Source of the DNA: Fibrobacter sp. UBA4309
GTDB lineage: Bacteria > Fibrobacterota > Fibrobacteria > Fibrobacterales > Fibrobacteraceae
NCBI RefSeq assembly: GCF_002395745.1
Contig: NZ_DGUN01000028.1
Location: forward strand, 1-29,330
DNA length: 29,330 nt
Direction: 5' to 3'
Within the stretch, counting starts at the first letter, position 1. Each line of letters starts with the position of its first letter. This document shows positions 15,615 through 23,299 of the stretch, piece after piece. Under the pieces are notes generated by a model. The model saw nothing but the letters and a program-made list of their open reading frames with translations. It had not been told where the DNA came from and made no database searches. The position numbers were made by a program, and so were the translations under genes.

Positions 15615-16352
15615 TCAGTTCGGAGTAAAGTTAAAGTTCAGCACCAGGCTCGGCGCTCGGTAGTTTGGCGGAAGCTCCGGCACCTTCGAAATCTGGATGG
15701 CGCGCACCGACAGGTGATCCCACGCCTTGTTGCCCGAAGACCTCTTGAGGATAACTCCCGTTATACCACCGGAGCGGTCGACAGAGAACTGCACCGTAGT
15801 CTTCGCGGAGCGGTCCACCTTCAGGTCCCTCGGCGGCTTGAAATTGCTCATGATGATTTTCTTGAGCTGTTCCAAGTAGACCTGCATCAGCGGATCCATG
15901 TACACGGAGCCTACCGGATCAAGACTGGGCGCCTCGACAGCCGTAGGCAGGTCCATATCGTCCATGGGGAAATCGTCCTGCGGTTCCGGCTCCGGCTCTG
16001 GTTCCGGTTCTGGCGGAACCTCCTCATGGACTTCTTCCGGCTTTTCCTTCGGTTCGGGCTTGATTTCGGGCGGAAGCTCCTTGTTCACCTTGGGCTTCGG
16101 CGGTTCCTTGGGCTTCGGCGGAGGCGGTTCGCTCTTCGGCGGAGGTGGCGGTGCGGGCGGCTTGGGTTGCGCCACCTGGACCATCTCGAACACCGGAATC
16201 TGTTCCGGTTCAGGCTTTAAATTCACGAAGTGAATGACGATACATACTGCGACGACAAGGAGGTGAAACACCACCGCACAGGCGATGATTTTCACGAGCG
16301 AGCCGTCCATGCTCGACGCAAAGTACTTTATGTTCTCGTCTTCCTGATTCAT
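15615..16352 (-). CDS. tolA: TolA/TonB-type energy transducer
   Basis: The protein has 245 residues. A short cytoplasmic N-terminus is followed by one membrane segment (residues about 21-43). A long proline- and charge-rich stretch (residues 60-125) holds PPPPP, PPPPKPKEPPKPK and an EPEPEPEPEP run. The C-terminal domain (residues about 150-245) has the TonB pattern LKVDRSAKTTVQFSVDRSG and PELPPNYRAP. Position between tolR and tolB argues for TolA, the transducer that uses proton-motive force to reach Pal. The Pro-rich spacer and short length are more like TonB than the long helical spacer of E. coli TolA. The ATG overlaps the tolR stop by 4 nt. Confidence 0.88.
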   Translation of the reverse strand: MNQEDENIKYFASSMDGSLVKIIACAVVFHLLVVAVCIVIHFVNLKPEPEQIPVFEMVQVAQPKPPAPPPPPKSEPPPPKPKEPPKPKVNKELPPEIKPEPKEKPEEVHEEVPPEPEPEPEPEPQDDFPMDDMDLPTAVEAPSLDPVGSVYMDPLMQVYLEQLKKIIMSNFKPPRDLKVDRSAKTTVQFSVDRSGGITGVILKRSSGNKAWDHLSVRAIQISKVPELPPNYRAPSLVLNFNFTPN

Positions 16353-16756
16353 TTACCCGGTTTTTCTTTGGGATTCATCGTAAGGAACCCTAGTTTCGTC
16401 ACACCCAACTTTTGCACCTGGGTAACCACCTTCATCACGAGACCGTAATGGACGTTTTCATCGGAATTGATCACCACGGCCATGTCGCCGTTCCAAAGGG
16501 ACTTGAAAACCCTGTTGAAACTGTCGAAATCCACCTGCATGTCGGCGATATAAATTTCCTCGTCCTTGGTGATGGAAACCTTCAAAAGCTTTTCCTGCTC
16601 CATGGTCGGGGCTTCGGCCTTGGGCAGGTCCACCTTCACGCCCTGGCTCATGAGCGGTGCAGAAATGATGAACACGATCAAGATAGAGAACACGATGTCG
16701 ATCATGTTCGTGAGGTTCATCTCCTGCTTTAGTTCTTTTCCGCGGCTACGCTTCAC
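16349..16756 (-). CDS. tolR: Biopolymer transport protein TolR/ExbD
   Basis: This 135-residue ExbD/TolR-family protein has one membrane segment near residues 18-36 (MIDIVFSILIVFIISAPL). The Asp in the membrane span is the conserved proton-path residue. A periplasmic domain with VSITKDEEIYI and AVVINSDENVHYGLVMKV follows. The start is GTG at 16754-16756, with AGGAGG placed 5 nt upstream; this Shine-Dalgarno sequence overlaps the tolQ stop region, so translation follows directly from tolQ. The downstream tolA start overlaps its stop. It is assigned as tolR rather than exbD from the tolB-pal context. Confidence 0.92.
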   Translation of the reverse strand: MKRSRGKELKQEMNLTNMIDIVFSILIVFIISAPLMSQGVKVDLPKAEAPTMEQEKLLKVSITKDEEIYIADMQVDFDSFNRVFKSLWNGDMAVVINSDENVHYGLVMKVVTQVQKLGVTKLGFLTMNPKEKPGK

Positions 16757-16765
16757 CTAGGCCTC

Positions 16766-17458
16766 CTAGCCGGCAACTTCTTCGAGGGCGAGCAAGTCGC
16801 CGCGCTTGAACAGGCTCAACACCTGGGAACCGAAGTTGAAGTAAGAAATTTCGTTCTGTCCGTTGCAGCTAGTAAAGTAGTTGTACCCCGCAGAAGCCGG
16901 GATGGCGACCACAAGGCCGCCCACAGTCGTAATCAAGGCCATGGCGATACCGGGAGCGACGACGCTCAGGTCGGCGGAGCCATGCTGGCCAATTTGGAAA
17001 AAGGCAATCATGATGCCCCAGACGGTACCCAAAAGACCGAAGAATGGGGCCAGGTTGGAGCAAGAAGCCAAAAAGCCGAGGTAGCGGTCTTCGGTAAGGC
17101 GCAGGCCTTCGATGGAACGCTGGATGGTATCTTCCAGGAGCGATGCACGATGCTGGATGGAGTCGTAACTCACGAAATTACTGAACTTGGAGGCTTCCTT
17201 GAGCACTTCGGCAGTCAGACGGCGGAGAGCGCTGTCGTCTCCCGTTTCACAAAGTCCCTGCAGCTGCACGAACTGCGTCACGGTGCTGAACTTGCGGAAG
17301 AACTCGGCATTGGCGCGCTTGCTCTGGCGATACGCGATGTACTTGACAATAATGATGCCCCAGGAACCCAGCGACATCACCGCCAAAATGCAAAGGACCA
17401 CAATAGTGGCAATATCGGACTGCACCACCATCTGGACTATAGGAATGGAATTGTTCAA
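16766..17458 (-). CDS. tolQ: Proton channel subunit TolQ/ExbB
   Basis: The MotA/TolQ/ExbB-family protein has 230 residues and three membrane segments, near residues 16-43, 124-152 and 160-190. The signature loop reads APFFGLLGTVWGIMIAFFQI, and the last segment holds PGIAMALITTVGGLVVAIPA with the conserved Thr. With TolR it forms the ion channel that powers TolA. The start codon is TTG (17456-17458), supported by GGGAGG 5 nt upstream and the N-terminus that follows. It is the first gene of the tolQRAB-pal-cpoB run, 9 nt before tolR. Confidence 0.93.
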   Translation of the reverse strand: MNNSIPIVQMVVQSDIATIVVLCILAVMSLGSWGIIIVKYIAYRQSKRANAEFFRKFSTVTQFVQLQGLCETGDDSALRRLTAEVLKEASKFSNFVSYDSIQHRASLLEDTIQRSIEGLRLTEDRYLGFLASCSNLAPFFGLLGTVWGIMIAFFQIGQHGSADLSVVAPGIAMALITTVGGLVVAIPASAGYNYFTSCNGQNEISYFNFGSQVLSLFKRGDLLALEEVAG

Positions 17459-17504
17459 AAGAACCTCCCAAAATTTCTGTTAAACTGCTTACAACGCAAT
17501 GTAG

Positions 17505-17535
17505 CAAAAAAATAGCGTCGAAATGGCACAGTCAA
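17505..17535 (-). promoter_or_regulatory. Possible promoter of the tol-pal operon
   Basis: On the minus strand TTGACT (17530-17535) is followed after 15 nt by TATTTTTTTG (17505-17514). This can be read as a compressed sigma-70-type pair or as a TAnnTTT box. It leaves a leader of roughly 40 nt containing the GGGAGG of tolQ. It lies in the 120-base gap after rnhB, the only sizeable gap upstream of the operon. Confidence 0.35.
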
Positions 17536-17578
17536 CGCAAAAAAACTTGTACAAAGAGGATTTGGGCGCGACGAGCGG

Positions 17579-18409
17579 TTACAGGCTCTTCGGATGGAAG
17601 CTCCTGCGGTGAGCCGGGGTAAAGCCCTGTTTACGAATGGCGTCGAGATGGGCCTTGGTACCATAGCCCGCATGGACCTCGAAACCGTAGCCCGGGTAGG
17701 TTTCCGCTAGTTTGTCCATATAGCGGTCACGGAACACCTTCGCCAGGATAGAAGCCGCAGAAATGCTGGCAATGCGGCCATCGCCCTTCACCACGGGCAT
17801 CTGGACTTCGGCCGGGATGCCGCGAATCTTCAAGTTGCCATCGACCGCGATGAACAGTGAGCTACGACCCGTAAGCAAGGCGTCATCCTGAGCGGAGCCG
17901 TTAGGCGAAGTCGAAGGATCCAGGCTCGCAAAGCTTCCCTTCACTTCGATGGGGATTTCGGGAGCGGATTCGGCCAGGCCTGGCATCCCAAGCGCCTGCA
18001 GCGCACGGCGCATCGCCAAGAAATCCGCCTCCAGGATGTTCATACGGTCAATTTCTTCGACGGAGGCGCTCGCGATGGCATAACAGGCACAAGCCTCCTT
18101 GACCGCATCGAACATGGCCTCCCGCTTAGGGCGCGTGAGCTTCTTGGAATCGTTCAGCGCCGGCATTATGTCCGGAGCCTTCAAGACAGCCGCACAGGCC
18201 ACCACGGGGCCGGCAAGCGGACCGCGGCCGACTTCGTCGATACCGACCAGAATGACGTTTTTCTTTGTGCCTACACCCGCCAGCGAAAACAGGTCGAGAG
18301 TCTCTACCCCGCCGACAGATTCAGGGTCAGCGACAAACTTCCGCAAAAGGGTCTCCCCTTCGACCGGAGATTCGACATTATCGAGAAATGCAGGCAGCTT
18401 GAATTTCAT
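17579..18409 (-). CDS. rnhB: Ribonuclease HII with an extra internal loop
   Basis: RNase HII (276 residues) cuts RNA of RNA-DNA hybrids and single ribonucleotides in DNA. The catalytic carboxylates are Asp58 and Glu59 (GIDEVGRGPLAGPV), Asp190 (AVDGN) and Asp210 (VVKGDGRIASISAASILAK). The C-terminal GYGTKAHLDAIRKQGFTPAHR is typical. Two features make it long: about 50 residues before the first motif, and about 35 extra residues between the helix ending RALQALG and the strand carrying Asp190. Part of that insertion (residues about 162-176, SLDPSTSPNGSAQDD) is encoded by an apparent dispersed repeat. The ATG follows the purN stop by 2 nt, so the two are probably co-translated. Confidence 0.94.
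   Translation of the reverse strand: MKFKLPAFLDNVESPVEGETLLRKFVADPESVGGVETLDLFSLAGVGTKKNVILVGIDEVGRGPLAGPVVACAAVLKAPDIMPALNDSKKLTRPKREAMFDAVKEACACYAIASASVEEIDRMNILEADFLAMRRALQALGMPGLAESAPEIPIEVKGSFASLDPSTSPNGSAQDDALLTGRSSLFIAVDGNLKIRGIPAEVQMPVVKGDGRIASISAASILAKVFRDRYMDKLAETYPGYGFEVHAGYGTKAHLDAIRKQGFTPAHRRSFHPKSL
17881..17922. repeat. Repeat-like element inserted in frame within rnhB
   Basis: The 42-base stretch begins CGTCATCCTGAGCGGAGC and ends GTCGAAGGATCCAG. It belongs to the 'GTCATCCTGAGCGAAGCGAAGGATC' type of repeat that I recall as common between genes in several bacterial phyla. It can form an imperfect hairpin (ATCCT with AGGAT outside, GCC with GGC near the tip). Here it is read in frame by rnhB on the minus strand as SLDPSTSPNGSAQDD. 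It is the only copy I see in the window. Confidence 0.6.
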
Positions 18410-18411
18410 GG

Positions 18412-19008
18412 TCAGTGGTTGGCGGCAAGGTTTTCCGCGTATTCCTTAATGGTTTTCCAGTACAACTCATGTTCCTGCTCGAGCACGCGTGCCGCGAGCA
18501 CCTCCGGCGTATCGTCTTCCATCACGGGGACTTTCACCTGCGACAAGATCCTGCCCTTGTCGATTTCTTCGCTCACTAGGTGTACCGTAGCTCCCGATTC
18601 CTTCTCGTGAGCGGCAACGACAGCCTCGTGCACATGGATACCCCAGAACCCCTTTCCCCCGTACTTGGGCAGAAGCGACGGGTGAATGTTCAGGATTCTG
18701 TCCGACATGCGCGAAATCACGCAATTGGGCAACGCCTTCATATAGCCCGCGAGCACCAGCAGGTCCACGTCGTACCTGTTCAGCACATCCATCAAGGCCG
18801 TTTCGTACGCGGCAGTATCCGGGTGCGTTTTCCCGGAAATATGGTACACGGGAATACCGTATTCTTCGGCATGCGCGGCGGCTCCGCACCCTGCATTATT
18901 CGTAATCAGGAATTTGCATTGGGCTTCGAGATCCCCGTTTCCTATACGGTCAATAATCGCTTTAAAATTGCTTCCACCACCGGAAGCCATCACTCCAATC
19001 TTAAACAT
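18412..19008 (-). CDS. purN: Phosphoribosylglycinamide formyltransferase
   Basis: PurN (198 residues from the ATG at 19008) transfers the formyl group from 10-formyltetrahydrofolate to glycinamide ribonucleotide, the third step of purine synthesis. Seen: MASGGGSNFKAII near the N-terminus (phosphate-binding loop), LVLAGYMKALP, the catalytic Asn/His in LNIHPSLLPKYGG, and the catalytic Asp in EEIDKGRIL. Length is slightly below the E. coli enzyme (212). An upstream in-frame TTG (19012-19014) would add two residues. The gene starts 27 nt after metH and ends 2 nt before rnhB, suggesting one operon. The link to metH is plausible because both use folate cofactors. Confidence 0.96.
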   Translation of the reverse strand: MFKIGVMASGGGSNFKAIIDRIGNGDLEAQCKFLITNNAGCGAAAHAEEYGIPVYHISGKTHPDTAAYETALMDVLNRYDVDLLVLAGYMKALPNCVISRMSDRILNIHPSLLPKYGGKGFWGIHVHEAVVAAHEKESGATVHLVSEEIDKGRILSQVKVPVMEDDTPEVLAARVLEQEHELYWKTIKEYAENLAANH

Positions 19009-19035
19009 GGGCAAAAGAACACTCGCTAGGTTTCA

Positions 19036-22000
19036 TCATTTAACACTAAAATACTTGGCTTCGGGATGCGCGATATACAAGCCGCTCACCGACGCTTGCG
19101 GGTACATGGCCCCATTTTCGGTAAGCAGAATTCCCACCCCGGCGTAGTCAATCATCTTGGCGATGGTAAATATGGTCTTCTGGTCGGGCAACGACGGGTA
19201 ACCCACGGCCGGACGGATGCCTTTCCACTGGTTGTTCTGTTCCAACTGCCTGGAAAGGTATTCGGCCCCCGCTTCGGCGAGACGGTCCCCGATTGTCTGC
19301 AACAGCAATACGTCGTAGTCGCTGCCACCGAGTTCCGTCTTGAGCTTTTCAAGACGCTTGGCAAAGGCGTCGCTTACCGTACAGGCAAATGCGCCGACAT
19401 AGTCCCGCATGCCGAGTTTCGATTCCGGCGCAACGTAATCGCATAGCGCGAGGCACTCCCCTTCGGGGTTGTTCTGTCGCGGCGTCGGAATCTCTATAGT
19501 CCGTTTGCAGCAAGGGCAGGCGCTTTCGTGGCCGTTCTGCCGCAGCTGAACCACGATGCTGTTTTCCGTCCCCGCGGCTGGGTAGAACGCCTGCACGGCA
19601 CGCACGGCATATTCTTCCTTGCAGAGATCCTGCAACAGCTTGTCCGCATCGGCACGGAGTTTCTGTCCTTCTTCGGAATCCTCCTTCACCCGCCACGGCC
19701 AGAAGAAATACGTCCAGCTGATAAGCGGGATAAGTTTTTCAACCGGGATTGGTGAAAGCAGGAGTTCGCCGGTAAACGGCGGCACGGCGTGCCTGTAAGA
19801 TTTCCAGTCGCACAGGAAACGGCGCTCGACAGGAGGAATCGCCTGAGCGGCAGCAATGGAGGCGGCTTCCTGGGCGCCTTCCTGCTTTTCGCGGATTCGC
19901 TGCTGTTCTTCACGGTTTTCGCGGATGGTCTGTTCGCTGGTTGTCGGGTCCAAAAGCTTCGCGACAAGGCCCGGATTGCTCGCGGCATCGCGCACGTGGA
20001 ACACTGGACCGTCGTAGCACGGGGCAATCTTCACAGCCGTATGCGTCGGCGAAGTCGTTGCACCGCCAACGATAATCGGGATGCGCAGGCCTGCATCCTG
20101 CATGGCCTTCGCGACAGTACACATTTCTTCGAGCGAAGGCGTAATCAGTCCCGAAAGGCTCAGGATATCAGCCTTGCTGTCGATGACGGCCTTCACAATC
20201 GTATCTTCGGGAACCATCACGCCGAGATCCACCATGTCAAACCCGTTACAGGCCATGATTACCGAGACGATGTTCTTGCCGATGTCGTGTACGTCGCCCT
20301 TGACGGTCGCTATCACGATCTTGCCACGGCTCGATGCGCTGGCGTCCTTGCCGGCCTCGATGTAGGGCTGCAAGATTTCCACCGCCTTTTTCATGGTGCG
20401 GGCCGTCTTGACTACCTGCGGCAAGAACATCTTGCCTTCGCCAAATAGGCGGCCCACTTCGTTCATGCCGTCCATGAGCGGGCCAGAAATAATGCCGACA
20501 GGACTGTCACCACGGTTGATGAGTTCCATCAAGTCGGGTTCGAGAGTCGTAGAAGTGCCCTTGAGCAGCGCTAGCTGCAAGCGTTCTTCGGGAGTCTGCG
20601 GACCACTGTCCGACTGAACGCCACTGTCGCCGCCTGCGGTCGCCGTAGTGCCGACGGAGGTCGCGAATATCGCGGTCGGGTCGTATTTCGCACCCGATTC
20701 CTTCGCCGCCATCTGGGCCGCGGTCATGCGGCTCGCGATTTCGATAAGTTCCTCGCTCGCCTCGGGTGCGGTGTTGAGGACGACCTCCGTAATCGCCATG
20801 CGCAATTCCAGCGGAATGGACTTGTAGGCGACCTCGGCGGCGGGGTTCAAGATGGCCATGCCCATGCCGTTCGGGATGGCAAAATGCAGGAACGTGGAAT
20901 GCATCGCCTCGCGCAGGTAGTTGTTGCCACGGAAAGCGAAGGAAAGGTTCGAAAGCCCGCCCGAAATGTGGACTCCGGGAAGATTGTCCGTAATCCAGCG
21001 GACCGCGCGGATAAAGTCCGAAGCGTAGGCGTTGTGCTCGGCCATGCCGGTCGCGACAGTCAGCACGTTCGGGTCGAAGATTATATCGGTCGGATCGAAA
21101 CCCAGCCGATTCACAAGAATTTCGTAGGCACGGGCGGCAATCTTTACGCGGCGTTCGTAATCGGTCGCCTGGCCTTCTTCGTCAAAGAGCATCACGATGA
21201 GGGCGGCACCGAGCCTGCGGATGGTAAGCGCGTGTTCGACAAAAGCCTCCTCGCCCATCTTGAGGGAGATGGAGTTCACGATGCACTTGCCCTGGGCGCA
21301 CTTGAGACCTGCCTCGATGACTTCGAAACGGGAACTGTCGACCATGATGGGGACACGGCTTATGGCCGGGTCCGATGCGAGCAGGTTCAGGAATTCGCGC
21401 ATTTCGTGTTCGGCATCCAGCAGGCCGTCGTCCATGTTCACGTCGATGACATGGGCGCCGTCTTCCACCTGCTTGCGCGCGATTTCAAGGGCATCTTCGT
21501 AATTCTTCTCGTTAATCAGGCGCAGGAACTTGCGCGAGCCGGCGACGTTGCAGCGTTCGCCCACCTTCACGAAGAATCCTTCCGGAGAAAGCATCGGCGG
21601 GGCGACCAGCGGTTCGAGGCCGGCGAGCAACAGGTTCCCGGAAAGCTTCGCGGGCTCATGGCGCCTGTAGTCGCCGGGGAGCGCATCAAGCATCTGGCGC
21701 ATGGCGGCTATGTGTTCCGGCGTAGTGCCGCAGCAACCACCGATCATGTTCACGAGGCGGTCGTCGAGGAATACGCGCATCTTGTGCACCATGTCCTCGG
21801 GAGTATCGTCATAGCCGCCGAACTGGTTCGGGAGCCCCGCGTTCGGGTGGCACGTGATGTAGCAGGGCGCGACGGCTCCCATGCGCCGCAAGTACGGGAC
21901 CATCCCGTCGGCACCGAGACCGCAGTTGAGACCGATAGAAAGAGGCTTCACATGGGTCACGCTCGTGACAAAAGCCTCCACGGTCTGGCCAGAAAGCGTT

Positions 22001-22623
22001 CTGCCCGAAGCATCGCTCACCGTCATGGAGAACATCACCTCGACAGGCTTGAGGTCCGCGGCATTCCCTGCGGCCTTTTCCCGTGTTTCCATGACCTTCA
22101 TGAACGCACTGGCGGCGGCCTTCGCGTTGAGCGTATCGAAAATCGTTTCTATCAGGATGGCGTCGACGCCTTCATCCACAAGCACCTGAATCTGTTCTTG
22201 GTAGGCGTCTTCCAGTTCGTCAAAGGTAATGCTTCGGCTGGCCGGGTCATTCACGTCTTCGCTCATCGAGAGCATCTTGCTGGTGGGGCCCACGTCGCCC
22301 AGGATATACACCTTGCGGCCATACTTCTTGAACCCTTCCTCGGCGGCCTGCTTCGCAATCTTCACGGCGGCGCGGTTCATCTCGGCGACCCGGGCTTCCT
22401 GATGATACTCGTGCTGCGAGACCCTCTGGCTAGAGAAAGTATTCGTGGTGAGGCAATCTACGCCCGCATCCACGTAGCGGCGCTGGATATCCAGAATAAT
22501 CTCCGGCTTCTCGATAGAGAGCATATCATTGTTCGCCCCCTTGATGCCGTACGTCTGGATAACGGAGCCCATGCCACCATCGAGCAGCAGCATTTTACTT
22601 TCAAAAGCTTCACGAAGAGTCAT
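19036..22623 (-). CDS. metH: Cobalamin-dependent methionine synthase
   Basis: MetH (1195 residues) moves a methyl group from 5-methyltetrahydrofolate to homocysteine through bound cobalamin. Four modules are visible. Residues 1-320 bind homocysteine, with zinc ligands in GLNCG and MIGGCCGTTPEH. Residues about 345-620 bind folate (CNVAGSRKFLRLI, VIDVNMDDGLLD). Residues about 690-880 bind cobalamin, with His779 in GDVHDIGKN. Residues about 900-1195 form the reactivation domain (WTYFFWPWR, RPAVGYPSLPDQ). An atypical CPCCKR segment at residues 1036-1041 interrupts the reactivation domain. The gene ends in tandem TGA codons. No riboswitch fits in the 82-base upstream gap; a TAAATTTG box ends 7 nt before the ATG. 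Confidence 0.97.
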   Translation of the reverse strand: MTLREAFESKMLLLDGGMGSVIQTYGIKGANNDMLSIEKPEIILDIQRRYVDAGVDCLTTNTFSSQRVSQHEYHQEARVAEMNRAAVKIAKQAAEEGFKKYGRKVYILGDVGPTSKMLSMSEDVNDPASRSITFDELEDAYQEQIQVLVDEGVDAILIETIFDTLNAKAAASAFMKVMETREKAAGNAADLKPVEVMFSMTVSDASGRTLSGQTVEAFVTSVTHVKPLSIGLNCGLGADGMVPYLRRMGAVAPCYITCHPNAGLPNQFGGYDDTPEDMVHKMRVFLDDRLVNMIGGCCGTTPEHIAAMRQMLDALPGDYRRHEPAKLSGNLLLAGLEPLVAPPMLSPEGFFVKVGERCNVAGSRKFLRLINEKNYEDALEIARKQVEDGAHVIDVNMDDGLLDAEHEMREFLNLLASDPAISRVPIMVDSSRFEVIEAGLKCAQGKCIVNSISLKMGEEAFVEHALTIRRLGAALIVMLFDEEGQATDYERRVKIAARAYEILVNRLGFDPTDIIFDPNVLTVATGMAEHNAYASDFIRAVRWITDNLPGVHISGGLSNLSFAFRGNNYLREAMHSTFLHFAIPNGMGMAILNPAAEVAYKSIPLELRMAITEVVLNTAPEASEELIEIASRMTAAQMAAKESGAKYDPTAIFATSVGTTATAGGDSGVQSDSGPQTPEERLQLALLKGTSTTLEPDLMELINRGDSPVGIISGPLMDGMNEVGRLFGEGKMFLPQVVKTARTMKKAVEILQPYIEAGKDASASSRGKIVIATVKGDVHDIGKNIVSVIMACNGFDMVDLGVMVPEDTIVKAVIDSKADILSLSGLITPSLEEMCTVAKAMQDAGLRIPIIVGGATTSPTHTAVKIAPCYDGPVFHVRDAASNPGLVAKLLDPTTSEQTIRENREEQQRIREKQEGAQEAASIAAAQAIPPVERRFLCDWKSYRHAVPPFTGELLLSPIPVEKLIPLISWTYFFWPWRVKEDSEEGQKLRADADKLLQDLCKEEYAVRAVQAFYPAAGTENSIVVQLRQNGHESACPCCKRTIEIPTPRQNNPEGECLALCDYVAPESKLGMRDYVGAFACTVSDAFAKRLEKLKTELGGSDYDVLLLQTIGDRLAEAGAEYLSRQLEQNNQWKGIRPAVGYPSLPDQKTIFTIAKMIDYAGVGILLTENGAMYPQASVSGLYIAHPEAKYFSVK

Positions 22624-22630
22624 AGTGGCA

Positions 22631-22638
22631 CAAATTTA
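22631..22638 (-). promoter_or_regulatory. Promoter box for metH
   Basis: TAAATTTG on the minus strand is an exact match to the Bacteroidota -7 consensus TAnnTTTG and ends 7 nt before the ATG. No TTTG element is seen at 19-21 nt upstream. No Shine-Dalgarno sequence lies between box and start, so a leaderless or nearly leaderless mRNA is predicted. Confidence 0.45.
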
Positions 22639-22705
22639 GAAAAACAGACATATGCCCGTGGAGTATCTTTCTATATTACGGCGCAAATTCAAAAAAAGGA
22701 TCTTT

Positions 22706-23299
22706 ATGAAAATCGCCGAAAAGACCGTAGTCCAGATGCACTACACCCTCACCTCCGACGAAGGGGAAACCATCGATTCCTCCGCCGGCCGCGAACCGCT
22801 CCAGTACATCCAGGGCACCCACATGATCGTGGTCGGTCTTGAGAAGGCCATGGAAGGCCACGAAGTCGGCGACAAGTTCGACGTGAAGGTCATTCCGCGC
22901 GAAGGCTACGGCGAATACGACGAACGCCTCACGCAAGAAGTCCCGCTGGACGTTTTCCAGGGAGTCGACAAGGTCGTTCCGGGCATGCAGTTCTTTGCAC
23001 AGACGCCGGCAGGCCCGATGCCCATCCGCATCAAGTCCGTCGCTGGCGACAAGGCCACCATTGACGCGAACCACGAACTCGCGGGCAAGAACCTGAACTT
23101 CGCCATCGAAGTCGTGAGCGTGCGCGAGGCTACCGAAGAAGAGCTGAACCCGCAGGGCCACTGCTGCTGCGGTGGCGAAGGCGACTGCAAGTGCGGCGAC
23201 GGCGAGTGCGAATGCGGCGGCGAAGGCAACAAGGAAAACTGCGACGGCAACGGTGGCTGCGGCTGCCCCAACCACGACAAGCACCACGGCAACGGCTAA
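22706..23299 (+). CDS. slyD: SlyD-like FKBP-type peptidyl-prolyl isomerase with metal-binding tail
   Basis: The protein has 197 residues from the ATG at 22706, supported by AAGGA 5 nt upstream; a longer frame to 22652 has no such support. Residues 1-75 and 120-140 form the FKBP fold (VQMHYTLTSDEGE, GLEKAMEGHEVGDKFDV), and the intervening insert-in-flap region (GYGEYDERLTQEVPLDVF) is typical of SlyD chaperone domains. Residues 151-197 are a Gly-rich tail with ten Cys and four or more His (HCCCGG, CKCGDGECECGG, CGCPNHDKHH), like the nickel- and zinc-binding tail of E. coli SlyD. It is divergent from metH. Its TAA overlaps the stop of the convergent glycosyltransferase gene. Confidence 0.92.
   Translation: MKIAEKTVVQMHYTLTSDEGETIDSSAGREPLQYIQGTHMIVVGLEKAMEGHEVGDKFDVKVIPREGYGEYDERLTQEVPLDVFQGVDKVVPGMQFFAQTPAGPMPIRIKSVAGDKATIDANHELAGKNLNFAIEVVSVREATEEELNPQGHCCCGGEGDCKCGDGECECGGEGNKENCDGNGGCGCPNHDKHHGNG

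Noticed and set aside
17881..17922. rnhB as a pseudogene broken by repeat insertion
   Set aside because: The frame stays open and all four catalytic acids and the C-terminal motif are intact.
22624..22705. SAM or cobalamin riboswitch upstream of metH
   Set aside because: The gap of 82 bases is too short and shared with the divergent slyD. No conserved riboswitch core was seen.
20884..22842. 652-codon plus-strand open frame across metH and the metH-slyD gap
   Set aside because: It is antisense to a full set of MetH motifs and its end runs into slyD in another frame.
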